A stretch of DNA of 64,000 bases from Campylobacter hyointestinalis subsp. hyointestinalis (GTDB taxonomy: Bacteria > Campylobacterota > Campylobacteria > Campylobacterales > Campylobacteraceae): NCBI RefSeq assembly GCF_013372145.1, contig NZ_CP053827.1:1302001-1366000 (forward strand), read 5' to 3'. The translations under genes and the position numbers were made by a program. The notes under the pieces were generated by a model. It ran no database searches and was not told the origin of the DNA. It saw only the letters and a list, made by a program, of their open reading frames with translations. Numbering within the stretch: position 1 is the first letter of the stretch; each line of letters begins with the position of its first letter. Below are positions 10,836 to 20,649 of this stretch, piece by piece.

Positions 10836-12026
10836 ATGATGAAAATTTATTACAAGTCGCTACAAAATACGGTACGCCAAGCTATCTTTTTGATCTAAAT
10901 TCGCTAGAAAATAGACTAACTGCGATAAAAGAAATTTTAGATAATAAATACGAGTTGTGCTATGCAATGAAGGCAAATCCATTTTTGCTAAATTTTATGC
11001 AAAATAGCGTTGATGTCATAGAGGTCTGCTCACCTGGCGAATTAGAAATTTGCATAAATTTAAAGATAAATCCAACTAAAATAATTTACTCTGGCGTAGT
11101 AAAAACAGAACAAGATATCAAACGCGCATTAGACTTTAAAGTAGGTATATTGACAGCTGAATCGCCAAACCAGCTTTTGCTTATAAATCGCATAGCAAAT
11201 GAATATGGCATAAAAGTAAATGTGATTTTGCGTTTAAGTGCATGGGGACAATTTGGCATGCGTAGGAGCGAACTTGTAAAAGCGTTTCAAAATGCAGATA
11301 AATATACAAATGTAAATTTTGTAGGTTTGCATTACTATGCTGGAACACAACGCAAGAAAATGGATTTAATCAAAGATGATTTAGATAAAATTTTTAGCTT
11401 ACGAAGCGAAATTAGCCAATTTATTAAATCTGAAAATTTTTTGATCGAATATGCACCAGGACTTGGGGTAAGTATATTTGAAAACGATGATTTTAATGAC
11501 ACTTTAGGTAATTTAAAATGCTTAAAAAAAAATACTTGATGGATACAACTTTAAAAATGATATTGTCCGTATCGAGCTAGGCAGATTTTTTGTGCAATAC
11601 TGCGGATATTATTTGGCTAAAATTTTAGATGTTAAAACCACCGACATAGGAGATTATGTTTTACTTAATGGCGGGATAAATCATCTAAATTTTTACGGCT
11701 CTGTTATGGGAATGAAAGTCCCTATAATGCGTCATTTAACAATAAATGCAAAAAATGGATCTAAAAAAGATTATAGTATTTGTGGAGCATTATGCACAGC
11801 AAATGATGTTTTAGTAAGGCGTAAAACATTGCAAAATCCACAAATAGGCGATTTGATTGTTTTTGAAAATGCTGGTGCATACAGTGTCAGCGATGGCATA
11901 TCTCTATTTTTAAGTCATACCTTGCCACGCATTTTACTTCTACAAAAGAACAAGGAAATGATAATCGCAAGGGATTTTAAAGAGACATTTTGGTTAAATT
12001 TCGCTTTGCCTTTAGATGAAAAGTAA
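10832..12026 (+). pseudogene. Fold-type III PLP decarboxylase (diaminopimelate/ornithine decarboxylase family), frameshifted at an A9 tract
   Basis: The first frame (10832-11539) carries the PLP lysine in CYAMKANPF, an alanine-racemase-type barrel and a glycine segment GLGVSIF. It then hits a stop just after an A9 run at 11524-11532. Reading eight A residues restores one frame that continues to 12026 with ELGRFF, CGALCTANDVL and FENAGAYS, the C-terminal features of the family, so a full protein of about 397 residues is split. The carrier-protein context recalls BtrK of butirosin synthesis, which decarboxylates an ACP-bound glutamyl group; that parallel is inference. It could be a dead gene, a switchable one, or rescued by slippage on the A tract. 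Confidence 0.75.
11524..11532 (+). repeat. A9 homopolymer at the decarboxylase frameshift
   Basis: Nine A residues encode Lys-Lys-Asn in the current frame, which ends 6 bases later at TGA. One A less joins the two halves of the decarboxylase. An A9 tract of similar context in accA (22220-22228) is intact and in frame, so length alone does not prove switching. Confidence 0.75.
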
Positions 12027-12089
12027 AGTAGAAAAACACTTTAAATTTTCTTTATCTTTAGAAACAACCTATAGATGACATTTATTTTT

Positions 12090-12121
12090 AAAAGGCATTA
12101 TCATAAATTAAAATGCCTTTT
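12090..12121. terminator. Hairpin terminator between the cassette and the convergent res gene
   Basis: A perfect 10-base inverted repeat, AAAAGGCATT and AATGCCTTTT, with a 12-base AT loop. The A-rich and T-rich ends allow it to work as a terminator on either strand, as expected between two convergent units. Confidence 0.7.
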
Positions 12122-12145
12122 AGTAACACACGCGTTTTTTATCCT

Positions 12146-14732
12146 TTAAAACACGCTTGCTATCTCATCAAATTTGATTCGCCATTTTTTATATTCATCA
12201 GGCACATCGGTTGTATCATTTACCACACGGCATACGATTTGCAAATTTATGCCATCTTTGTAGTAGGTCTTGCTCTCATCAAAGATTTTTTTGTAGCCAT
12301 CTATCTTGTGCTGCCACTCGCTAAATACAAGCCCCTTTGGATCAAGCAAAACTATCTTTTGCGTATCGCCTTTTTGCGCCCAAAATATAAAATCAGGGTG
12401 AAATTTATGCCCTTTTGCGTCCTTGATATATGGCACATAGATATTATCAAGACTCTCATCATTTCGGCTAAAAAACCACCATTCATACTTGTTATTAAGC
12501 ACTGGCGTAAGTCTTTTTATGTGTTTTAAAAATTTAGTTTCACTCTCATCGTCTATGATGTGACTTATCCACGCAAATTTATTTTCACTATGTAAAACAG
12601 GCATAAAGTAGTGAGAGATAAAGTCAGGATCTATCGTTACGCCTTTATAGTTTTCATCTATTAGCCTTATTGATTTTATTTTAGCCTCTAATCCGTCCTT
12701 ATACTCATCATCTACGCCGATATGTTTAAAATGCACTATCTCATCATCAAGCTTTTTAAATTCACTAAATTTCTCGCTATTTATCTTCAAATTTCGTGCG
12801 ATTTTATCCATTAGATTTTGGCTATTTTTATGATCCATTTTCTCATCAGTGCCAAATTTGTTTTGCCCCACTAGCCCTCTTATCTCATCTATCTTTGATC
12901 TACCAGTTATGCCGTATTTTAGAGCGATTAGAGCATTTTTCATATTTTTAGTGATGCTTGTGAGATAGTCTTTATTTTGGCTACTCATCTTTATGGTGCT
13001 ATCTTTATCTATCTCATTTAAAGCTACTTTAAAAGGCTTATAAACGGGGATAAATAGCCTTTTCTCGCCTGTTATGCGTTCGTTTTTACTTAGGGCTATT
13101 TCACTTTTTTTGCTTACACTTTTGCTTAGCTCTTTTTGTGCATTTACTATCGCTTCTACCCCCTCTTTTGTAGTAGAAAATATAAAAAGACTCTCAAGCA
13201 TCAAGGCTGATTTTTTATATTTTTCTTTTTCATTATCGCTTATGGCTATGTAGTTTAGCCTTTTTCTAGCTCCGCCAATGCTTTGCACTCTTAGCCCACG
13301 CCCAAGACTTTGCACTAAAAATTTCTGTGCATCGCCAGAACCTATGTTTAAAAACAACATAACATTTGGTCTAGTGCTATCCCAGCCCTCATAAAATGTC
13401 CGCGAACCAAGCAAGATATTTATGCTATTTTCATTGATATTTTTAAAATACTCTTTGTTTTCAAAACTTCGTGTGATTTTTATATCGCTTAGTTTTTCTT
13501 TTATCCACGGCATTATATCGCCAAATTTGACTAGCAAAAACGGTTTATCTGCAGTATCAAGCTTAAATGCTATCTCGCCTACATTTTCAAAGTATATCGC
13601 TTCAAGGTTTCCGCTTTTTGCATAAAATACAAGCTCTAAAATTTCACTATTTGCTATGTTATAAACTTCATCGCTTAGCTCTTTAAAGCCTAAGATGTCA
13701 TCATTGCTTTCATTATCGCTTATTAAAAATCTTGCCTTTTTTAGATCATCATAAAGCTCTGCTTTTGCCACGCTAAAAACATCATCAAGGTTTTTGTTTG
13801 CCACGCTTTTTATCGTGTTAAAAAGTATCTGTGCATCGCTCTCATCAGTATTTACAGAGTTTGCAAAGGCTACCATCATAGGATTATGATACGCCCCTTT
13901 TATTTTTAGTTTTTTACTTAGTGCTAGTAGTGTGATAGCCTTTAAAAGGGCTTTTTGGCGTTCAAACTCATCAAATTCGCTATTTGTTTTATAGCCATTA
14001 AGGTCGTTAAAATTTAGCATCCTTTTTCCATAGCCCATTTGCTGCCACTTTGCAAAGCTTATATCGCATATCGCCGTTACTTTGTTTTCATCACTTACAA
14101 ATGTCGCTGAAAAGTTAAACAAAAAGCCATTTTTGCTCATTATATTAAAGATATTTTGGCGTTTTGAGTTCTCTTTTTGGCTAGTTTTTTTCTCGCCTTT
14201 GTGTGCTTCATCAAGGATTATATAGTTATTGGCGTTGTTAAGATAGTTTTCGTAGTCTATTTTATTTTCTTTCTCATCATCACTTAGCAAGTCCGCACGA
14301 TATGCCCATACATTTATTTCATCAAATAGTGAGTTTTCACTGCTGTAATTTTTCAAGCTATCAACACAAATTTGCCTTTTTTGCACTCTTGTTATAAAGC
14401 TCTACTTCATCTTTAAATTTTTGCAGTAAATGCTCATTTGCGGTAAAAAACATTATGTTTTTCTTTGGGATTAGATTTTCACTCATAGCCTTTGAAAGTA
14501 GCTCTATTAGCTTTATTATTACGATAGTTTTACCGCTACCCATAGTCATATAAAAGCTCATTTTATTTATAAAATTTGCAAAGCTTATCACGCCTCTTTC
14601 ATCATCGTAAAATGGCTTTAATATCTCGTTTTCGCTAAGCTCTTTGTCCAAATTTGGTGTTTCATATTTTTTATAAATTTCATATAGCTTTTCTTTATCG
14701 CCGTTAAAATCATTATAAAATTTAAAAAGCAC
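12146..14732 (-). pseudogene. Type III restriction-like Res subunit (DEAH helicase plus PD-D-x-K nuclease), frameshifted and 5'-truncated
   Basis: Two adjacent frames form one protein. The upstream part (14361-14732, GTG start) has Walker A in MTMGSGKT; the downstream part (12146-14386) has the Walker B box ILDEAHKG, motif III FSATF, motif VI QSLGRGLRVQ and a C-terminal nuclease-like HPDFIFW ... LLDPKG. The break is at a six-base A run (T6 on the plus strand, 14378-14383). Before the GTG the frame stays open toward the tRNA-Phe gene but has no start and lacks the normal N-terminal region, so the 5' end looks cut off. No modification (mod) gene is present nearby. Likely a relic of a restriction system or defence island. 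Confidence 0.75.
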
Positions 14733-14846
14733 TTTAAAGGCGTTTTTTAGCGATTCGCGCAGTCGCTCTTGCTTTGCAGATAAAGGAAAAAGAAGTAAAT
14801 AAAAGTGATTATTTAAAAATAAAAGAAAGTTTATAAAAATATTAAA

Positions 14847-14922
14847 TGGTGGTTAGAGGCAGAATCGAACTGCCGACACGCAGATTTTCAGTCTGCTGCT
14901 CTACCGACTGAGCTATCCAACC
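14847..14922 (-). tRNA. tRNA-Phe (GAA)
   Basis: A 76-base cloverleaf with encoded CCA: acceptor stem GGTTGGA/TCTAACC with one G-T pair, D arm GCTCAGTCGGTAGAGC, anticodon stem-loop containing CTGAAAA (anticodon GAA), and T arm with GTTCGAT. Its 3' end faces the truncated res relic, a common position for integrated elements, but I found no second copy of the tRNA 3' end to mark an attachment site. Confidence 0.97.
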
Positions 14923-14940
14923 ACCTAAAAAAGAAGTGTT

Positions 14941-14946
14941 ATTATA
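14941..14946 (-). promoter_or_regulatory. -10 box for tRNA-Phe
   Basis: The minus strand reads TATAAT 19 bases upstream of the mature tRNA 5' end, a suitable distance for a short leader. Confidence 0.5.
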
Positions 14947-15014
14947 TTTACTTAATACTTAAAAATAGCTAAAAAGATGTAAAAATATCTAAATTTAATC
15001 ATTAAATTTAGATA

Positions 15015-16217
15015 TCAAAGAGAATTTATATATTTTTTAAACAGATCTCCACGCTCTGCGTAGCTTTTAAACTGATCTAAACTCGCACAAGCCGGGCTTA
15101 AAAGTCCTATTTCATTAGCATTCTTGCTCATATTTTCATCCATCTTTTTAACAGCTATCTCTAAAAACTCTGAGCGTTCGCAAGGTAGTCCAAATTTAAA
15201 GCAGAGATCCATTATTTTATCCGTATTTGATCCGATGGCATAAACACAAACATCAAAAGACCTAAGTGCTTCAAAAACAGCGCTTAGATCTACGCCTTTG
15301 TCATCTCCGCCTAAAATAATATGCAGCTTTTTACCCGCGTATCTTTTTAAAGCTTGAAGAGTAGCATCGATATTTGTCGCTTTTGTATCATCTACAAAAA
15401 TCCTGCCGTATCTATCTTTAAATTCTTCTAATTTATGGGCTTCTATGACAAAATCATTCAAATGGCGAAAGCTTGTTACGCCAAAGATGAGCTTTTCGGT
15501 ACAAAGTGCTAAAAGCGCATCCATCAAAAATGGTATTTTAAATTTAATCAAATCGATATCTATATCAAGTTTAATAGCCAGATCTTTCTCGTCTTTATAG
15601 CCGATGATTTTAGCCTTTGAAGGTCTATTTGCATAAATTTGCGGGACTATAGCTACACTTCCTTCTTTCATCATTGAAAGAGGCTTAAGCTTTGCTTCTT
15701 CATACTCGCTAAAACTTCCGTGCCACGAGAGATGATCAGGTGTAATAGGAAGCAAAATATAAATTTCAGGAGTCGCAAATTTAGTATGATGTAACGTAAA
15801 AGAACTAGTCTCTAATATCCATAATTTTGCTTTTAAATTTACCAAATTCGCAAGTGGAATTCCTACGTTTCCACCCATCACCGAACCTCTATTTTCTAAG
15901 AGCCACTGTGTCATTTTAGTGGTAGTAGTCTTACCATTCGTACCACTTATCCAGACTGATTTTGGGGCAATACTTGCAAAATAATCATACTCGCTCATCA
16001 AATTTCTAGCACTAATAATCAAAGCGTGATTTCTTGGAAATCCAGGACTTGGGATCTCAAGCTCACTTTTTAACGGATCAAATTTAGATGGGTTTAAAAG
16101 AGCATTTCCAAACTCATCAAAGCTGCTTTGCGTAAATTTATCATCATAGATATCAAAGCCGCCGCTTCTACAAAGAGCACTCGTAGTAAGCCCATAGCCA
16201 AATAGTGATTTTTTCAT
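15015..16217 (-). CDS. murD: UDP-N-acetylmuramoylalanine--D-glutamate ligase MurD
   Basis: 400 residues, a little shorter than the E. coli enzyme as usual for this genus. The Mur ligase ATP loop SGTNGKTTTTK lies at 91-101; the central and C-terminal Mur ligase domains follow, with LPITPDHLSWHGSF and the DDTKATN segment. It adds D-glutamate to UDP-MurNAc-L-Ala in the cytoplasm. It starts 3 bases after the mraY stop, forming a two-gene peptidoglycan unit. Confidence 0.95.
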   Translation of the reverse strand: MKKSLFGYGLTTSALCRSGGFDIYDDKFTQSSFDEFGNALLNPSKFDPLKSELEIPSPGFPRNHALIISARNLMSEYDYFASIAPKSVWISGTNGKTTTTKMTQWLLENRGSVMGGNVGIPLANLVNLKAKLWILETSSFTLHHTKFATPEIYILLPITPDHLSWHGSFSEYEEAKLKPLSMMKEGSVAIVPQIYANRPSKAKIIGYKDEKDLAIKLDIDIDLIKFKIPFLMDALLALCTEKLIFGVTSFRHLNDFVIEAHKLEEFKDRYGRIFVDDTKATNIDATLQALKRYAGKKLHIILGGDDKGVDLSAVFEALRSFDVCVYAIGSNTDKIMDLCFKFGLPCERSEFLEIAVKKMDENMSKNANEIGLLSPACASLDQFKSYAERGDLFKKYINSL

Positions 16218-16220
16218 TAT

Positions 16221-17285
16221 TTACCTTAGTTTTAGCGCAGTTAAAGCTATCAAATTTGCTAGTAGCGCTATCATCCAAAACCGAATTATGATCTTGTTTT
16301 CATTCCAGCCTTTTATCTCAAAATGATGATGGATAGGCGCCATCAAAAATATCCGTTTTTTTCTTATCTTAAAACTTCCTACTTGAAGTATTACCGACAT
16401 AGTCTCCATCACAAACACAAAGCCGATGATGATGAGTAATATCTCGTTTTTTGTAGCGATTCCCATATATCCTATAAACGCACCGATACTAAGACTTCCA
16501 CTATCACCCATAAAAACTTCAGCCGGATAACAGTTAAACCATAAAAATCCTAGCATTGCGCCTATCATAGCAGTAGCCAATATAAGAAGTTCGCCGACTC
16601 CTGCAAATTTAGGAAGTAAAAGGTATGAGCTATAAACCGCATTTCCCATCAAATAAGCAAAAACTCCAAGAGTAACAAGCGCAAAAATACTAGGCACGGT
16701 CGCTAATCCATCAAGTCCATCTGTCAAATTTACAGCATTTGAAGCTGAAACTAAAACCAATATCCAAAATAAAATCACGAAATAACTCATATCTAAAATA
16801 GGATGTTTATAAAATGGTATATAGAAGTTTCCATCTAAATCGCTAAAGAAAAATAGCAAGATCGCGCAAACAAGACCGATAATGATCTGAAAACTAAATT
16901 TAGCCCTAGCGCTAAGTCCAGCGTGATTATTTGCACCTAGGATTTTTGCTCTATCATCGATAAATCCTAAAGCCGAAAAACCACCTACTATGAGTAATCC
17001 GACGATTATAAAAGTATTGTCTAATTTTGCACTTAAAATAGTCGCGACTATAGCTGAAAATATAAAGATCACGCCCCCCATCGTAGGTATCTTGTTTTTC
17101 TTTTTATGAGACTGGGGTGCTAGTTCGTAAATGGGCTGATTTGCATTTTTACTCTTTGCCCAAGCTATAAATTTAGGCATCAGATATACGGTTAAAACAA
17201 ATGCTATAAAAAAGCTTATTCCAGCTCTAACAGTGATGTAACTAAAGAAATTTATACCAAAAATACCAGAGAAATAATAAAACAC
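16221..17285 (-). CDS. mraY: Phospho-MurNAc-pentapeptide transferase MraY
   Basis: 354 residues with about ten membrane segments, normal for MraY. Family signatures include LGFIDDRAK, the [10 protein letters not shown] motif and the cytoplasmic APIHHHFE loop, all holding conserved catalytic Asp and His residues. It transfers phospho-MurNAc-pentapeptide to undecaprenyl phosphate to make lipid I. The start codon is GTG, preceded by AAAGG. It is upstream of and probably co-transcribed with murD, and divergent from gpmI. Confidence 0.96.
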   Translation of the reverse strand: MFYYFSGIFGINFFSYITVRAGISFFIAFVLTVYLMPKFIAWAKSKNANQPIYELAPQSHKKKNKIPTMGGVIFIFSAIVATILSAKLDNTFIIVGLLIVGGFSALGFIDDRAKILGANNHAGLSARAKFSFQIIIGLVCAILLFFFSDLDGNFYIPFYKHPILDMSYFVILFWILVLVSASNAVNLTDGLDGLATVPSIFALVTLGVFAYLMGNAVYSSYLLLPKFAGVGELLILATAMIGAMLGFLWFNCYPAEVFMGDSGSLSIGAFIGYMGIATKNEILLIIIGFVFVMETMSVILQVGSFKIRKKRIFLMAPIHHHFEIKGWNENKIIIRFWMIALLANLIALTALKLR

Positions 17286-17356
17286 TTTTTACCTTTATAT
17301 AAAAGGTAAAATTATACAAAAGGATTGATAAAAATAAGTTAAAATTCAAAAATTGC

Positions 17357-17365
17357 TGGTAGAAT
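17357..17365 (+). promoter_or_regulatory. Putative extended -10 promoter of gpmI
   Basis: TGGTAGAAT, an extended -10 element, sits 18 bases before the ATG at 17383. It overlaps an upstream in-frame TTG (17353), which argues that the ATG, with its AAAGGA site at 17371, is the true start. Confidence 0.5.
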
Positions 17366-17382
17366 TACGCAAAGGATTTTCA

Positions 17383-18846
17383 ATGAATAAAAAATGTATT
17401 TTAGTCATAACAGACGGTATTGGCTACAATAAAAGCAATGATTTTAACGCATTTGCCGCAGCTAAAAAACCGACATATGATTACCTATTTAAAAATGTAC
17501 CTATGAATTATATAAAAACAAGCGGTTTATCTGTCGGACTTCCAGAGGGTCAAATGGGAAATAGCGAAGTCGGACACATGACTATAGGAAGTGGGAGAAT
17601 TTTATATCAAAATTTAGTCAAGATAGATAAGGCCATAGAAGATAAAAGCATCGAAAAAAATGAAGCTCTGCTAAATTTAATAAATAAAGTAAAAAGAGTT
17701 CATATCATCGGGCTTTATAGTGATGGAGGAGTTCACTCTCATTTAAGGCATTTTGATGAAATTTGTAAAATTTGCGAACAAAAAGGTCTGCAAACATACG
17801 CTCACGCTATCACTGATGGTAGGGACGTCAGCCCTACTTCTGGGCTAAATTTTATAAAGTCTTTAGAGAGCAAATTTAAGATCGCTAGTATAAGTGGCAG
17901 ATTTTACACCATGGATAGAGACAAAAGATGGGATAGAGTAAAAACTGCTTATGAAACTATAGCAAACAATGCAAATTTAGTCCCAAATACTCCAAGCGAT
18001 TATATACAAAAATCGTACGATAAAGAGATTTTTGACGAGTTTATAGAGCCTGCTAGTTTTATGGATTTTGGCGGGATAAGACAGGATGATGGGATCATTT
18101 TTATAAACTTTAGAAACGATAGAGCAAGAGAAATTTGCGCTGCTTTATCGCAAAGAAATTTTAGCGAATGGGAACGTGAAAACTTCTGTGAGAATTTGAT
18201 CACTATGACAGAATATGATGCTAAATTTAGCTTTCCTATTATGTTTAAAAACGACGAGATAAAAGATACTTTAGCAGAGGTCATAGCTAAAAACGGTCTT
18301 ACACAGCTCCATACTGCAGAAACTGAAAAATACGCGCACGTGACATTCTTTTTTAATGGTGGAAAAGAAGAGTTAGTACAAAACGAAACTAGGATCTTGG
18401 TGCCTAGCCCAAAAGTAAAAACATACGATGAAAAACCACAAATGAGTGCTTATGAAGTAACAGACGTAGTCGTAAAAGCACTAAATGACGGTATAGATTT
18501 TATCGTAGTAAATTTCGCAAATGGCGATATGGTAGGACACACAGGAAGTATAGAGGCTGCCACAAAAGCAGTTGAGGCAATAGATGAATGCCTTGGAAAA
18601 GTCATAAAAGCAGCCAAAGAAAACGGTTATGCTTACATACAAATCAGCGATCACGGAAACTGTGAAGCTATGAGAGATAAAAACGGCGACCCACTTACAA
18701 ATCATACCACATTTGATGTTTTTGGATTTATCATAAGCGAAGGCGTAACGAGCGTAAAACCAGGCGGTTTAAGTAACATAGCGCCGAGCGTTTTAAAACT
18801 AATGGGATTAGAAATTCCAAGTGCGATGGATGAACCACTTATTTAA
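17383..18846 (+). CDS. gpmI: 2,3-bisphosphoglycerate-independent phosphoglycerate mutase
   Basis: 487 residues from the ATG at 17383. The metal and nucleophile residues are in place: Asp11 in VITDGIGYN, the phosphorylated Ser61 in MGNSEVGHM, and the C-terminal metal site ISDHGNCE, with the NHTTFDV segment. It interconverts 3- and 2-phosphoglycerate in glycolysis/gluconeogenesis; Campylobacter mainly uses the gluconeogenic direction. An in-frame TTG 30 bases upstream is possible, but the promoter-like sequence overlaps it and the ATG has the better ribosome site. The broken AEC transporter gene starts 2 bases after its stop. Confidence 0.95.
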   Translation: MNKKCILVITDGIGYNKSNDFNAFAAAKKPTYDYLFKNVPMNYIKTSGLSVGLPEGQMGNSEVGHMTIGSGRILYQNLVKIDKAIEDKSIEKNEALLNLINKVKRVHIIGLYSDGGVHSHLRHFDEICKICEQKGLQTYAHAITDGRDVSPTSGLNFIKSLESKFKIASISGRFYTMDRDKRWDRVKTAYETIANNANLVPNTPSDYIQKSYDKEIFDEFIEPASFMDFGGIRQDDGIIFINFRNDRAREICAALSQRNFSEWERENFCENLITMTEYDAKFSFPIMFKNDEIKDTLAEVIAKNGLTQLHTAETEKYAHVTFFFNGGKEELVQNETRILVPSPKVKTYDEKPQMSAYEVTDVVVKALNDGIDFIVVNFANGDMVGHTGSIEAATKAVEAIDECLGKVIKAAKENGYAYIQISDHGNCEAMRDKNGDPLTNHTTFDVFGFIISEGVTSVKPGGLSNIAPSVLKLMGLEIPSAMDEPLI

Positions 18847-18848
18847 AT

Positions 18849-19793
18849 ATGAATGAGTTTTTCACTCTTCTTGGAAGTATAATCCCTCTTTATATATGTA
18901 TATTTTTAGGCTTTATCTCTACTGCGGTTTTAAAATGCAGTAGAGAAACCGTAGCAAAGATTTGCTATTTATACTCTCACCGCTAGTCGTTTTTAACTCG
19001 GCTATGAACGTAAAATTTAACGCAAGTATAGCCATGATACCTATAACACTGTATTGTATAAGTATATTTATAGCTTTTTCATCTTTACCTATTTTTTTTA
19101 AGAGAATTTTTAGTGATAACAGAGCAAATTTACTCTCATTTAGCGTAGCGACTGGGAATTCGGCTTATCTTGGAATTCCTATAGCTTTACTTTTACTTAG
19201 CGATGAGCTAGTAGAGATCTTCATCTTTAGTACGTTAGGAGCTGTTTTTTACCAAAATACCGCTGGATATTTTATAACAGCAAAAGGAAATAGCAGCGTA
19301 AAACAAAGCTTGATAAAAGTCGCAAAACTACCTGTGATCTATGCATTTTTGCTCGGTATAGCTCTAAATAAATTTGGCGTTACTATGCCAGAAATGTTCT
19401 CAAATGTCTTTGGATACACTAAAGGCGCTTTGGCTATTTTTAGGTATGATGATAGTCGGTATAGGTATGGAAAAAATCATACAAGAAAAAGGATTTGATC
19501 TCAAATTTGTTTCAATTTCTATTTTTGTTAAATTTATAATTTGGCCGACTTTGATATGCATATTGATATTTCTAGATGCTAAATTTTTTGGATTTTTTGA
19601 TAAAAATTTATATATCATATTTTTTATACTTTCTATAGTTCCACTTGCTGGAAACACGGTAACCATCGCGGCTTTGCTAAATGTTTGGCCGGCAAAAATG
19701 CTAGTTGCGGTATTTATTTCAACACTCATTTCACTTTTTAGCATTCCAGCGATGCTCTATTTTTATAGCTATTTTGAGAAATTTTTTATTTAA
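18849..19793 (+). pseudogene. AEC-family (auxin efflux carrier type) permease, broken by two frameshifts
   Basis: Three frames together read as one hydrophobic transporter of about 314 residues with roughly ten membrane segments; motifs such as LSPLVVFNSAMN, NSAYLGIPIALL and VPLAGNTVTIAALL fit the AEC family of organic-anion or amino-acid exporters. One T seems missing at 18961-18963 and one extra at 19437-19441, so the two errors cancel in length. Both are in short T runs. The final segment keeps a normal C-terminus. It is a pseudogene in this sequence unless the two indels are sequencing errors. Substrate unknown. Confidence 0.75.
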
Positions 19794-19803
19794 ATTTAAA
19801 TGA

Positions 19804-19809
19804 TATAAT
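19804..19809 (+). promoter_or_regulatory. -10 box (TATAAT) upstream of fabG
   Basis: A perfect TATAAT 37 bases before the fabG ATG, with an AAGGAA ribosome site between. It would start the fatty-acid operon. Confidence 0.5.
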
Positions 19810-19846
19810 TAAAACTTTAAATAATTTTACTTTCACAAGGAACAAA

Positions 19847-20590
19847 ATGAAATTTAGCGGAACAAACGTACTAGTAACTGGCGGAAGTCGCGGCATAGGG
19901 GCTGAAATTTGTAAAACACTAGCTGATTTCGGACTAAAAGTTTGGATAAACTATAGAAGCAAACCAGAACTTGCAGACACATTAAAAGACGAAATAGAAA
20001 AAAATGGCGGTAAAGCTGCCGTAGTCAAATTTGACGCTTCAAACGAAGATGAATTTATAGAAGCCATAAACCTTATAGTTCAAACAGACGGTGAGCTTGG
20101 CTACCTTGTAAATAACGCTGGAATCACAAACGATAAACTTGCTCTTAGGATGAAAACTGAAGATTTTATGAGTGTGATAGATGCAAATTTAAAAAGCGCA
20201 TTTATAGGCTCTCGTGAAGCACTAAAAGTTATGAGCAAAAAACGTTTTGGATCTGTTGTAAATATAGCTTCTATCGTCGGAGAAATAGGAAATGCCGGAC
20301 AAACAAATTACGCTGCAAGCAAAGGCGGTATGATAGCTATGAGTAAATCTTTCGCAAAAGAAGGCGCTAGTAGAAATATAAGATTTAACTGCATAACTCC
20401 GGGATTTATCCAAACAGAAATGACCGAGGTTTTAAGTCAAGATGTAAAAGACGCTTATGTGACAAACATTCCTTTAAAAAGACTAGGAGATCCAAAAGAA
20501 GTTGCAAACTCGGTAGCATTCTTGCTTAGCGACTATGCAAGCTACATTACTGGGGACGTTCTTAAAGTCAATGGCGGCTTATATATGTAG
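19847..20590 (+). CDS. fabG: 3-oxoacyl-[ACP] reductase FabG
   Basis: 247 residues, a classical short-chain dehydrogenase. NADPH loop TGGSRGIG at 11-18; NNAG at 89-92; catalytic Ser142, Tyr155 and Lys159 in the segments NIASIVG and NYAASKGG. It reduces 3-oxoacyl-ACP in each cycle of type II fatty-acid synthesis. acpP, fabF and accA follow in the same direction, so this is a fatty-acid gene cluster. Confidence 0.96.
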   Translation: MKFSGTNVLVTGGSRGIGAEICKTLADFGLKVWINYRSKPELADTLKDEIEKNGGKAAVVKFDASNEDEFIEAINLIVQTDGELGYLVNNAGITNDKLALRMKTEDFMSVIDANLKSAFIGSREALKVMSKKRFGSVVNIASIVGEIGNAGQTNYAASKGGMIAMSKSFAKEGASRNIRFNCITPGFIQTEMTEVLSQDVKDAYVTNIPLKRLGDPKEVANSVAFLLSDYASYITGDVLKVNGGLYM

Positions 20591-20612
20591 AAAACTTTAA
20601 GCAAAAATATAG

Positions 20613-20618
20613 TATGAT
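20613..20618 (+). promoter_or_regulatory. Putative -10 box (TATGAT) for acpP
   Basis: TATGAT lies 32 bases upstream of the acpP ATG, in the 59-base gap after fabG. A separate acpP promoter would fit the high demand for this protein. Confidence 0.4.
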
Positions 20619-20649
20619 TCGAGACATTTTTATTTATTAGGAGAAAATT

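Noticed and set aside
12113-12529. 138-residue plus-strand ORF opposite the end of the res relic
   Set aside because: It is the antisense shadow of a gene with clear helicase/nuclease motifs, with no ribosome site and no recognisable protein.
14820-14925. attachment site duplicate for tRNA-Phe
   Set aside because: I looked for a second copy of the tRNA 3' end around the accessory region and found none.
17073-17078. C6 run in mraY as a contingency tract
   Set aside because: Too short for slippage at useful rates and in an essential gene that reads through.
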